64,000 nt of DNA from Protonemura montana (taxonomy: Eukaryota > Arthropoda > Insecta > Plecoptera > Nemouridae): NCBI GenBank assembly GCA_947568835.1, contig OX387609.1:12641708-12705707 (forward strand), in the 5' to 3' direction. Positions 22,462 through 32,589 of this stretch are shown in pieces. A model generated the notes under the pieces. That model ran no database searches and had not been told where the DNA came from. It saw nothing but the letters and a program-made list of their open reading frames with translations. How positions within the stretch are numbered: position 1 is the first letter of the stretch; every line of letters begins with the position of its first letter. Position numbers and translations under genes: made by a program.

Positions 22462-25133
22462 AAAACGGGGCTCAAATCGGTAGGGTCCTAAAATGGGTGC
22501 GCAGTTTCTCTCGTGCAGTGTTCGCCCCACCCAATGAATTGGATGGGAGCTGGTAATTACAGATATCCGAGATTCTCATTACATCCGTGTACCAACGCGC
22601 CATCAGTGAAATGTTATCTCTCATTTTGGAAAAGATAGATTGACATTGTTCGGAAAGCTGAAGAAAATGGTAAATGAGAGAATACCAAAAATAGTTTTTG
22701 ACACCGAGTATGAAAAGCTACGAGTGAGAAGAACAATTAGAGGATTATAAAGAAGAAAGGGGGTGAAGAATGTGGGAAGAAATTATAAAAAGAAAAGACG
22801 CTGCCAACGCTGCCAGATGTAGATAGGAGAAATAAAATATACAAGTGCTGCTTGGTGTAGCAAATTCTAAGTGAAACTCTACCTAGTTATGTCAACAGGA
22901 AAAATAAACAGATATTGAAGTGAAAAAAATTGATTTTCTAGAAAGTTTCAGGCCGCATAACTCCCGGTAGGACGTTGCAAAATGAGATGCAAATCCTTGC
23001 GGGCCTAAACAACTGACAGCACCAGCTGCCATTGGCAGAGATGGCCGACAATAACGTTTGCTCCTTTTCACACTTTCTTTATCACTTTGCTCGAAATGCT
23101 ACCAACGAATGTAAATAAATGGTGGACAGTTTCATGGGATCAGTTTTGGTGTCAACAATTAGCAAATACAGGTTCAGCCCCTGCGCCAAATTTAACTGCC
23201 TAGATTTTCGAGAAGTCTGAAGCAAGCGAAACCGTGGCCGGCAGCAACGAGCTCTGCCCGTTAGTTTGTCTTCATATAGTCCTAGAAGGGGCCAACATTT
23301 CATATCTCGTCGTGTTAGCTAAGATGTTTTGAAACCGTTGCATTTAACTAGGGGCACGTGCGAGGTTCTGAATTCGAGTTTGTGTAATAATCTAGTTATT
23401 TTCTGGGCTAAGTGCCTGTAGTAGTAGCTGGCCAGATTTCCAGCTCAGATGGACAAATCTGTCAAGACCAATTCGCTGTCAGAAACAGCACAGTCGAAAC
23501 AAATACTGGCCAAAATGTTGAGACCTGTACATCAAATTGAAACACTTCTCGTCGAGTCCACAAGCTGCCCAGGGTACCGTTGTGCATTAATTTAAATTTA
23601 ATTTCAGTTTCAAAAATAAAAGTTGCATTTTAGAGACACTAGCAAACGCCCAGAAAATGAGGATACTCACGAAATGTACCATTTTAATACCAGTTCTAAT
23701 TTTAAGCAATTGTTGAAGCTGGTTTCCGTTCTGTATCTTGCTAGGCTTGCAAACTATTTAAACAGTACAGACGCGGATATGATGGCACAATACATGCAAT
23801 ATTGCAATTTTAACGCTAGCTATCATGTAACTCATCCGCTAGAGCTACCTGGCGATATCTACCGAGATTAACTGGATACCGGTCTCTGGCTCGTAGACTC
23901 TTTTGTTGGGCAAACAAAAACATTCATTCCTACTCTCGAATTAATGCTTGTTATTTTTGTATCGGAAGCATTAATGGAAGACACTTACCAAAGAGTTCAC
24001 CACAGGATCCTTGGCAGCGCCCACGCCGACACTGTTAGAGGTCAGAAGGAAGTGATACTAATTTGAAAACAGATTGGAGAGGGTTATCGTATTAAAGGGT
24101 CATCGAAGTATCATCATGTTAGTAAACAGAGATTATATTTGGTACTACCAAATTACTCGTTTATGTTTATCTACCCATGCCAGTAAAACATCTCATGTTT
24201 TTTCAGACAATAAACCAAAAAAGTAATTACATATGATTTTTCACAGTAGTTTACATTACACTGCAGTAGATTACGTCACATCTTCATGAATGAATTATTT
24301 TTCAAGCCATTTAAAATTAACTCGATACTCATCCAAGCAACAGAATAGAAAAGCAACCTCATTGTAAATGATCTCTTACCCTAAATAAATACGGACATAG
24401 ACATCGGTCATAGTGAAAAATAAAGAATTACTGTTATTATCTACAAAGTGGAGATCGTTCCACACGAAGGTCACAAATAAAAACCAACACAGGTCAATAA
24501 AGATTTAATCTTTTTAAATATTTTCCCCTTTCTTACTAAAATGTTTCTTTGCAAGTTATTGGTTTAATAATTTGACAAAAATACCCAAGTATTTCCCCGA
24601 ATGTCCTGCCAATTGTTCCGACACTTTGAGACACGTTATGTTATCGATTAAATTACACTCAAATTCAATTTAATTGCGTTTAAATACAAACAGATTATCA
24701 CACAATCATTGTTTGTAGTTTGCTTTAAGTAAGTGACGCATTTCCGTGCTGTTAAAACTGTTTGGTTACTTCATCAAAAGAGACGAGTGGATCCAATTAC
24801 ACCACACAAGAATCGATGAAATCAACAACACTCCGCACCATTTCGCTGAGCTACAAGAACCTCCACTGTAGCCTGATATCATAGACATCAGCCTGAAGAA
24901 AACAAAACACCGCTACACTAATAACAGACCCATAGACCAACAAGAACATTTGGCTGGTGAATAATTTTCCCCATAATTCCGCTGCTGACACTCGTTGGAC
25001 GCCAGCTAAACCTGGCACTGGGTTTTTTTCTAGTGTGTCAGGAGCCAAATGGGGCAATACACGCAGAACGAATCGAATGGAGTTACCCGATGAGATGACA
25101 TACAGTGAATGCACGTGATATTTGCAGCGAAGC
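22462..25133. other. Insert in duplication unit 2, no gene recognised
   Basis: About 2.7 kb without counterpart in unit 1. An open frame at 23623-23871 is the only ORF of note and lacks family motifs. I did not find terminal repeats or a target duplication at the borders, so its origin is unclear. Confidence 0.4.
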
Positions 25134-25394
25134 CGATGTAAACGCTCTGAGATGCGTTGCGGGACTGAGCACGGTTGCAGCGAGCCACTTGCTTTCATAG
25201 ACCACAAACATGTCCGTGCATGCAGCCAACGGGCCGTGCCGACCGATGTGAAGCGTGGGCCCTGGAACCGTCTCAAAATAACGCAGAAAAAATAAGTCAA
25301 AACCGAAATGTATGTTTGTTGTTTGGTTTGAAGGTTTTTTGTTTTTAGCAAAAAAAATCTATTTACAGTACATTATAAATTATTGTCCTTGCTT

Positions 25395-25858
25395 CGCTTA
25401 AATGTGGTATTTCCGGTTCGTGGCCATTCCTTTCTTCCGGCAGATAAGGTATTCGGTCAATTTGAACGGAAGCTACCCGGGTGTCCAATCGGAGATTTAT
25501 TTGCCCGGAGACTACCACCAAATTTACAGAGAGGTAGGAGACGAAAAATCTTAGGTGTGGATTGGACTATCTAGAATATCAAATCTCTTTAATCTACATT
25601 CAAGAAAGTAGTTGGAATTTGAGACGTGAAGCAAATAATGCTTCGTCGCCAAAGCCGTGGAAAGTTACAATACTGATCAAGACTGCACAGACTTATCGAA
25701 CAAATGTGTTAACTTGGCCGAAGAACAATATTGATGCTAAAAGGCCTAGCGTCGAAGAAATTCCCCTCGGGAAGCCCATTGCCGACAAGAAAGCGGACGT
25801 GAAGGCTCTTTTGTCAGGGCGTGCCAGTCATTATTACTGTGCGACTGCCACACTGTAA
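25395..25858 (+). pseudogene. Transposon ORF relic, DUF7869-like, copy 2
   Basis: It reads 'VVFPVRGHSFLPADKVFGQF', then, after a frameshift, a PGDYHQIYREVG block, then 'KILGVDW'. Another frame ends in 'PSVEEIPLGKPIADKKADVK' and closes at 25858. The tail frame is conserved with copy 1, so the parent protein evidently ended here. Inactive. Confidence 0.6.
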
Positions 25859-26550
25859 AAACTAGTGTCTTAAAAATAAGACACTAAAACACCAATTGTA
25901 GCTTGCATGTGAAATAGTCCCCGAATCAAAGCTTCATTTGTGTCGTAGAGATATTTCATCCAGTGTGGCTCTTGGAGCGGCAGTGACACAGAAGAAGAGA
26001 AGGATAAAGACCGGGAAGATCACTCAGTTGTCGGTGTTGTTGGCCCGGTTAGGGTCCACGAGCACTGCACGGAAACGATAAAAGACATCGACTTGGATGC
26101 GGAGGCGGCGTCGACAAGAACGGGAAATATATCAAGGTAGATGAGGTTTTAAAAGTTGTTTACTTGCTGCCTCCCTTCTCGCAAGAAACGATAGTAATGC
26201 CCCATCTTAGGGACCCGGTTCCAGCTCAAGATGTCCATAACAACGGGACTTCATCATCTCATCTCACTTTTTCTTTTCGTAACACTCAAGCAATCAAGCT
26301 ACTGCGGAATTTTCAAGTAGGTACGAATGCCCTCCATCTCAAGAACTCACTATCAAAGAAGATTGCACGAGATGTCCTAACATCTGGACTTCATCACAAC
26401 ATCATCTCATCTCATTAGAAAAGTATACTCTCCTAAAGGTCTTCGCCCAAGGTGGACGAAACATCGATATATTCAAAGTTCCCTTAAAACAGAGCATGTC
26501 ATTTAGCACAAATGGCTCTGAAAGCCTCGCCATACCATTGATTTATTATA

Positions 26551-26879
26551 TTTGTCGTTACAGGCTGGTAAAGAGGTCAGTTTGGCCTCATCAAAAATTC
26601 AGTGCCCATGCGTTGCCGTCTTTTTCAGCGAATGTGGGATTACGGACGCTTTTCGAAAAGCACACCATCTACGCCTGCGCCGCGTGGGAAGAGGGTAGAC
26701 GGGAGCTTACCGCGTTGCTGGGTGTACCCAGAATTACCCTGGAGGACACCGTGTCCACCATGCTGCGGCATCCCGAATCATGGGCAGCATGGCCACTGTT
26801 CGAGTCTAAGGTGATGGAGGCGAAGGGAGGATGCGGAAAACGCCCGGAGAAAAAGGTCCTCTCGGCGGGGTCTGATTGA
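26551..26879 (+). pseudogene. R1-like LINE ORF2 C-terminal fragment
   Basis: The open frame from about 26551 ends with 'HTIYACAAWEEGRRELTALL', then 'LEDTVSTMLRHPESWAAW' and a Lys-rich end. This is the C-terminal zinc-knuckle-like region of R1-clade LINE proteins (HxxxxCxxWxxxRxxL...ENxVxxMLxxxxxWxxVxxFxxxVMxxKE). Only the C-terminus is present. Confidence 0.6.
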
Positions 26880-27244
26880 AGATTTTCCCTTTTACAGGAA
26901 AAAAAGGGTTAGGTTAGGATGTTTAAGTAGCATAAGCTTAACGGTCGTTATGTTCTCGACAATAAGAAGCAAACTTATCTTAAACGCAATAGGTTTGGAG
27001 GAATCATCATCGGCAAAATGATTATCGAAAATCTGAAATCTTTAAAACATCATCCTGAAGATGCCAGCGCCAACGGCGACAAAATCTCGACCCCGGACGT
27101 TTTTAGAACAAAAATCTTATTAAAAATAAAGCAAAACCGTCCACACGTTACCATCGCGATAACCGTTATTCTTTGCTGATTGAACGTGAAATGTTCTGCA
27201 ATTGTTTTATTTTAATGTTCTTAAATTATTGGTAATTTAATTGG

Positions 27245-27385
27245 AAAGAAAGATTGTGACGATCAAAAACTCTGCCGTGACATGCAGATAGAGAAGAGCA
27301 GGTTGCATCCCCACTAGAAGTGAGTTTGCTATGTCTGCGAAGGGCTATATATTACTCTCCGTGGGAGAAAAGTCTCCAGAGGTTC
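27245..27385 (+). repeat. Direct repeat, copy 1 (about 120 bp)
   Basis: 'GATTGTGACGATCAAAAACT' and the following hundred bases recur nearly unchanged at 27688-27800. The stretch between them includes a LINE 3' end. Confidence 0.8.
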
Positions 27386-27390
27386 AGTCG

Positions 27391-27520
27391 AGTTTTTTTT
27401 TGTTTTTAGCCGTGGCCCCCATCCCGCCACGGCTGCATGGCGATCGCTTCACACTACATCGCCTCTGCCTCGCACTATCAAAGATTGTGCAGCCCGTTGC
27501 AAGCAACAGGAATCTCTAAT
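27391..27520 (-). repeat. LINE 3' terminus with hairpin and polyA tail
   Basis: Read on the minus strand, about 100 bases end with 'AGCCGTGGCGGGATGGGGGC' plus CACGGCT, a perfect 8-9 bp stem-loop, followed by an A-rich tail (poly-T on plus at 27391-27406). The upstream part, 'GGCGATCGCTTCACACTACA' on plus, recurs at 57490-57590, again next to poly-T. It is thus a 3'-UTR module of a LINE family with several 5'-truncated insertions. Confidence 0.65.
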
Positions 27521-27687
27521 GTGCGGACATGCAAGGATTCATGCAAGGATCAACAATGTCGGAGAGGTAGAATGCATTGTTCAGCTTTTCGGCTGGTATA
27601 ATGCTGTCATGCTTGGTTGTTAGTTGGTTTGACATTCCAAGATGGAATCGAGAAGAGAGAAAGGCAGTAAAAAGACCGACACGAAAG

Positions 27688-27800
27688 TAAGATTGTGACG
27701 ATCAAAAACTCTGCCGTGACATGCAGATAGAGAAGAGCAGGTTGCATCCCCACTAGAAGTGAGTTTGCTAAATCTGCGATAGGGCTATCAATTTAGTCTA
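27688..27800 (+). repeat. Direct repeat, copy 2
   Basis: See the copy at 27245-27385. The two diverge after 'AGTGAGTTTGCTA'. Confidence 0.8.
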
Positions 27801-28057
27801 CGTGGGAGTAGGAATTGAAGTAGATGCAGGAATTTCTAGCTCTGGGAGGAGCATTTCCGTTAGAATGTCCACATGAGAGAGCAATGGTCGTACAGGTTAT
27901 TAATAGGGCTATCTGGCGTCGGTCGCGGCGTACCTGCGTCAGAAAAGCGTGTCAGAATGGTGAAATATTCTAAAAAGGTTCCTACCCGCCGTGCTAGCCA
28001 CGGTTCCTGGTCTGCCCTACCTAGCATGTTTGAATTTAAATACCTAGAATTTCTTCG

Positions 28058-30793
28058 CTATTTGAAATATAGGGGATCGTATTGTGTGGTGAAGATGGCC
28101 TTCGGCCGTTTATGTTTAGTTTTTCTGTGTTCGTTATAATGGCCTAAGGATTGAATTAGGGGATTTGGTGAGTCTATGGTTTTATCATAAAATTTATTAG
28201 CTAGTTTTTGAGCAAAGACTATTAGTGGATCTATCTTTAGTTCGTCATGCAGTGTGTCATTACGGGTGCCCCTGGGGGCTTTAGTGATGATTCTCAGACA
28301 TTTGTTTTGAATTATTTGTAATTTACGTATGTGTCGTTTGTCAGCCCCACCCCACACAGCCGATGAATATGACATCACAGGTCTAATTAATGTCTTGTAG
28401 AGCAGAAGGCCTTTTTGTTGGCTTAGGGCTGACTTTTGATTTAGGAGGGGGTAAAGCTCGGCAAGTCTGCCATATGCTCTACCTCGCATTTTGTTGGCGT
28501 GTTCACCAAACGTCAATCTAGTATCAAGATGAACTCCCAGATACCTGACGACAGGTTTCCAGTCTATTTTTACTGCAAAAAGGTGAGGCCGGGTAGTGGG
28601 TTTACTGGTGCCCGGTCTGCGGCCAGTAAATAAAATCGCTTCGGACTTGGCTACGTTAATTTTAACCCTCCATTTGCGATACCAATCTTGTAGATCGTCT
28701 AGTCCTTCCTGTAGACAGCGCGTGAGGCATGCTATCGACGGGGAGGTTCTATAGATCACTGTGTCGTCAGCGTAGATGCCAATCTCGGCGTTACTGGGTT
28801 TTGGAATGTCGTTGATGAAGATATTGAATAGAACTGGAGCCAGTATAGCGCCTTGAGGCACGCCGGCTGCGATGGGACGGATCGACGAGTGTTCGTTTTT
28901 AACGTTGACCACGAAGGATCTGTTAGTTAGGTATGATTTTATGAGGTGCACGTACCGGGCCGGAAGTAGAGTGTCAATCAACTTGAATAACAAACCCTCG
29001 TGCCAGACCCTGTCGAAAGCTTTCTCGACATCTAAAAACACGGCACCGGTGACATGTCCCCGGCTAAAACCTTTGGTGATGTGTTCTGTGAATCTGATGA
29101 GTTGGTGATCTGTGCTGTGTTTAGCTTTAAAGCCGAATTGTTCATGTCTGATGCTTTTGTGATGATTAAAGTGTGCAAGCAGCCGTGCTTGTATTACTTT
29201 CTCTGTTATTTTACTGAGCGAGCTGAGAAGGCTGATTGGGCGGTGATTGCCTGGGAGTTTGTGATCTTTATTTGGTTTAGGAAAAGCTAGTATTTTGGCA
29301 ATTTTCATGGCACTGGGAAAGTGCATGAAAAGTATGATATTATTAATTATGTATGCAATAAATTCTATGGCCCTATCAGGAAGATTAGAAATCGCTATGT
29401 TAGAGATATTATCGAGGCCTGGGGCCTTTTTAGGGTGAAGTTTTTTAATTATGTTTTTTATTTCGGCGGTGTTTGTTTTGTGAAATTCGCTGTCTACTGG
29501 TTTAAGCAAGAAGTTATTGACTTTATTGTTTACCGTTGTTATTTGTGTGACGCATTTAGGCTCTTCGTTCGGCTGAAATGTCTGCTCAAGGGTGTCAGCT
29601 AGCACGTTAGCTTTATCGCTGTCTGTGTATGCGATCCCATTTACACCTTGCAGTGGTGGGATAGCATGCGCCTTTCGCGTCAAGGCACCCGTGAGTTTCC
29701 ATAACGACCGATCTTGAGGGTTGATTTGACTGATTTTATTTTCCCATTGTGTGTGATTGTGTTCGGCCACGTCGGTTTTAATCTGTTTAACTAGGCGGTT
29801 TACCATTGTTTTAAGAACTGGTTTTCTGACTTTTAGGTAAAGTTTTCTGCATTGATCTTTAAGTTTGATATTATCCAGGATTTCCTGGGGTAATTTGGTT
29901 TTAAAAAATTTAGGTTTGTTGAGTGGAATATTTGAATTCATGGCTGTCTGCAAGACTGCCGTGAAGCGATTTACATGTAATTCTATGTCTTCGGTGTTTT
30001 TAATAACTTCAAAGTTGTCCAGCTCGCTGTTGATCTCGGTTCTGTACGAGTCCCAGTCTGCTTTCTTATAATTGAGAGTTGGTCTTGGAGTGTTGTATGT
30101 TGTGTGTGCGTCAAAGTCAATCAAGACTGGGACGTGATCAGAGTTGAGTTTAGTTAGTGTTTTGATGTCAAAATTGAGAATGATGTTTTTTACTAGAGCA
30201 ACGTCAAGAACATCCGGCTTGACTTTGAGGTTGTGAGAGTAAAAGGTAGGATTAAACGGTGCAATGACAGAGTATGATTTTTTATTTGCGTGAGCAAGTA
30301 GGATTTTTCCATTTTGATTGTTAAGCCGACTGTGCCAGTTGGTGTGTTTACAGTTTAGATCTCCTGCTATAACGATTCTCTTGCCCAGCTTTAGCAATAG
30401 ATCGATATCTTGAGTGACAAGTTTGATTTGCGGTGGTTTGTAAGCTGCTATTATCGTTGTTAGTTTGCCATTCAGCTTGGCTTGAATTCCCGTGGCTTCT
30501 AGTGATTTTAGTGCTGGTATTGTTATTTCGTGGTGTTTAATGCTTGATTTGATAAGAATGGCTGTGCCGCCTGCTGCTTTTTTATTTTTAGTTCTGTCTG
30601 ATCGATAGGTTACGTATTGACTGATTTTAAGCTTGGATTTAGGCCCTAGGTGTGTCTCGTTTAAAAGTGCAATACCTATGTCCTCATCTAGCAGAAGAAG
30701 TTCTAGTTCAGCTTTTTGAGCTGTGACCCCATTACAATTCCAAAATATTAGTCTGCCGGAGGCCGGAGAGGAGAGGAGTGTTGTGGAAGTCAC
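28058..30793 (-). CDS. Jockey LINE ORF2: endonuclease and reverse transcriptase
   Basis: A 911-codon frame. Residues about 14-228 form an AP-type endonuclease: 'FWNCNGV' (18-23), Glu in NETHL (45-49), GDLN (144-147) and the closing SDHVPVL (218-224). The RT spans about 490-760, with 'NHRPISLLSSLSKITEKV', 'FLDVEKAFDRVW' (first Asp, 586-597), 'GVPQGAILAPVLFNIFINDI' and the catalytic YADD at 674-677. The C-terminal LGVHLD region and Trp/His/Cys-containing tail are typical. The frame overlaps the end of ORF1 by 4 bases and has no ATG there; it opens with GTG or continues from a TAA about 45 bases upstream. ORF2 is therefore probably made by frameshifting or reinitiation. All catalytic residues appear present. 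Confidence 0.92.
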   Translation of the reverse strand: MTSTTLLSSPASGRLIFWNCNGVTAQKAELELLLLDEDIGIALLNETHLGPKSKLKISQYVTYRSDRTKNKKAAGGTAILIKSSIKHHEITIPALKSLEATGIQAKLNGKLTTIIAAYKPPQIKLVTQDIDLLLKLGKRIVIAGDLNCKHTNWHSRLNNQNGKILLAHANKKSYSVIAPFNPTFYSHNLKVKPDVLDVALVKNIILNFDIKTLTKLNSDHVPVLIDFDAHTTYNTPRPTLNYKKADWDSYRTEINSELDNFEVIKNTEDIELHVNRFTAVLQTAMNSNIPLNKPKFFKTKLPQEILDNIKLKDQCRKLYLKVRKPVLKTMVNRLVKQIKTDVAEHNHTQWENKISQINPQDRSLWKLTGALTRKAHAIPPLQGVNGIAYTDSDKANVLADTLEQTFQPNEEPKCVTQITTVNNKVNNFLLKPVDSEFHKTNTAEIKNIIKKLHPKKAPGLDNISNIAISNLPDRAIEFIAYIINNIILFMHFPSAMKIAKILAFPKPNKDHKLPGNHRPISLLSSLSKITEKVIQARLLAHFNHHKSIRHEQFGFKAKHSTDHQLIRFTEHITKGFSRGHVTGAVFLDVEKAFDRVWHEGLLFKLIDTLLPARYVHLIKSYLTNRSFVVNVKNEHSSIRPIAAGVPQGAILAPVLFNIFINDIPKPSNAEIGIYADDTVIYRTSPSIACLTRCLQEGLDDLQDWYRKWRVKINVAKSEAILFTGRRPGTSKPTTRPHLFAVKIDWKPVVRYLGVHLDTRLTFGEHANKMRGRAYGRLAELYPLLNQKSALSQQKGLLLYKTLIRPVMSYSSAVWGGADKRHIRKLQIIQNKCLRIITKAPRGTRNDTLHDELKIDPLIVFAQKLANKFYDKTIDSPNPLIQSLGHYNEHRKTKHKRPKAIFTTQYDPLYFK

Positions 30794-32412
30794 ACAAGGA
30801 TTTGCACGGCTTCTACGACAAACTGTAGGGTGGCCATTGATAAAGCTTGGTTATCGGAGGTGGGATTCTTTAGCTTCATTTGAAGAAGCTCTAATCCTCT
30901 CTTGATGAGAGAGGAGATTGCTGATGCTGAGGGCAGGTGCTCTGATGGAGCCAAAACTTGTTCGCAGGCAGCACTGCGCATGAAGCTAGTATTCGGGGTC
31001 TGGTTCGAGATTGGTTTTGACGAAACCTTCTCTCGTTGGGGTTTTGGCTGCTGAGTCTGATGGACTCTTGGCCGGGCAACTGGCTTAGGGCGGGCTGCCG
31101 CAGGGGCTGGCTTTGTTGCTGCTGTTGGTGGCGATGCTACCGGGGCCTCTGGGGTTGGAATTGGGTCAGGAATGGCTCTGTCCCAAGCGTTATGCGCCGG
31201 GGGCGGTGCCGGGATGAATTTTGGAGTATCAGTAGCAGCAGTCTGCTTGACCTGGGGCTTGGGCTTAGGGCCCAGGAGTCTAGCTTTATGGGCGACGGAA
31301 GCGGCTTTGAATGCCGGGCAGGCGCGGTAGGATGCTGTGTGCCGCTCATTACAATTAGCACACGTTGCAGGAATAGTCAGGTCGGATTTGGTGCAAGTGT
31401 TGGTGTGGTGAGCACCAGCGCACTTGACGCACCGGGGATGGGCGCTGCAACCGCTGGTTACATGCCCGAACCGACAACAGTTGTGACACTGTCGTGGTCC
31501 GCTGGGGCCGCGGTACGCTTCCACGATTACCCTCATGTGGAGTAAAGTCCGGAGATTGTAAATCTCCGGCGTGGTCGCGCAGTCTCGCAGTTCCACGAGG
31601 AACATGGGGATGGGTATCTTGCGGTAATTGCGCATTGCTGCAACATTTACTACTTCAAAACCCTGGGTGAGGAGATCCGCCTTGATTTCCTCCGTCGGTG
31701 TTAGCTCCATCAAGTTGCGGATGACAACTTTGATGGTTTTGTCAGAGAGGGTGCGGAACACAAAGAATTCAATCCCCTCTGACTTGAGGAAATTGGAAGT
31801 CGTGTGGTAATCGGACTCATTAGAGGTCTGGATCGAGACTCGGACCTTGATTTCGAGAGAGCCCGGCGGGCCCCTCTTATCAGTTCCTCGCCTGGTAAGC
31901 ATCGGGGGGGTGTTCAGTTTGCCTGCAAGCCTCCGTGCAAACGAGGAATGATTAAAGGATTCGGGAAAGAATCCAGTAATGGCGGGAATTTGGCGTTTTT
32001 TAGGCGCCTGGGTTGACGGAGTAGACACCGGGCTGGGAGAGCCGGTGTCCATAGGAGTGGTGGCATCATGCGAGGAGGAGGCAACGGCCTTATCGGTCGT
32101 TGCTGGCGGCACGATTTGTCCGAGGACAATTGAAGGTGCAGCCTTCTTAACGGCCGCAAGCAGCGACCGTGCTTCGTCTGGTGACAGACGTTTCTTTCCC
32201 CGCTGTGGAATTGACGCCACAGAGCGGGGATTGAAAGTGGCTGAAGGCCCATTTTTGAGTGAGACAGTTCGTCGTCTTACCTTAGTCCATTCGGCTGCGT
32301 CGGCCGAGGCGTCGGTCGAAGGAGCAGCGAACTGCAATTCGACGACTGTCCCAGCGGTCACAGCGTCGGGCTCAGCTAGGACGTCGGGCGGACCCGGTCC
32401 TCGCACGGACAT
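30790..32412 (-). CDS. Jockey LINE ORF1: gag-like nucleic-acid-binding protein
   Basis: The frame is open from 32526, but the first ATG is at 32412, giving 540 codons. Order: a Pro/Ser/Ala-rich N-terminus; a PRE_C2HC-type region ('IKVVIRNLMELTPTEEIKAD' and following 'GFEVVNVAAMRNYRK'); then three Cys/His knuckles starting at 'CHNCCRFGHVTSGC', 'CVKCAGAHHTNTC' and 'CANCNERHTASYRAC'; and a long disordered Pro/Lys-rich C-terminus. ORF1 proteins coat the element's RNA for retrotransposition. It ends TGA at 30790-30792, inside the start of ORF2. Confidence 0.9.
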   Translation of the reverse strand: MSVRGPGPPDVLAEPDAVTAGTVVELQFAAPSTDASADAAEWTKVRRRTVSLKNGPSATFNPRSVASIPQRGKKRLSPDEARSLLAAVKKAAPSIVLGQIVPPATTDKAVASSSHDATTPMDTGSPSPVSTPSTQAPKKRQIPAITGFFPESFNHSSFARRLAGKLNTPPMLTRRGTDKRGPPGSLEIKVRVSIQTSNESDYHTTSNFLKSEGIEFFVFRTLSDKTIKVVIRNLMELTPTEEIKADLLTQGFEVVNVAAMRNYRKIPIPMFLVELRDCATTPEIYNLRTLLHMRVIVEAYRGPSGPRQCHNCCRFGHVTSGCSAHPRCVKCAGAHHTNTCTKSDLTIPATCANCNERHTASYRACPAFKAASVAHKARLLGPKPKPQVKQTAATDTPKFIPAPPPAHNAWDRAIPDPIPTPEAPVASPPTAATKPAPAAARPKPVARPRVHQTQQPKPQREKVSSKPISNQTPNTSFMRSAACEQVLAPSEHLPSASAISSLIKRGLELLQMKLKNPTSDNQALSMATLQFVVEAVQILV

Positions 32413-32589
32413 CCTCGTGTCAGGTAATAGACGGAGGGTTGGTCGCAGGTAGAGATTCTCGAAGGCAAGCGTGGCTCGGAATATCGGAAGCACTGGCGAC
32501 GCTTGGCGTCCTTTATCTGTTGGCAACCCGAGAACTTAGTCCGTTGTTTGCCGGTGACGTTTGGGATGAAATGGCTTGGCACTCAATGC

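Larger units (their letters stand above)
21754..26482. repeat. Tandem segmental duplication, unit 2
   Basis: Second copy of the 18317-21525 unit. Compared with unit 1 it gained 22462-25133 (about 2.7 kb) and lacks the stretch equivalent to 19346-20529. The transposon ORF in this copy therefore starts directly at the GHSFLP block. Confidence 0.75.
28058..32526 (-). mobile_element. Nearly intact Jockey-type LINE
   Basis: Two long open frames in the order ORF1 then ORF2 on the minus strand, with no RNase H domain after the RT, fit the Jockey clade. Limits given are those of the ORFs. The 5' end lies somewhat above 32526 and the 3' UTR below 28058, but I found no clear target duplication or polyA boundary. 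The absence of stops over 4.4 kb contrasts with the decayed elements around it and implies a recent insertion. Confidence 0.85.

Noticed and set aside
23623-23871. 82-codon ORF
   Set aside because: It does not start with a supported ATG, has no family features and lies in an AT-rich insert.
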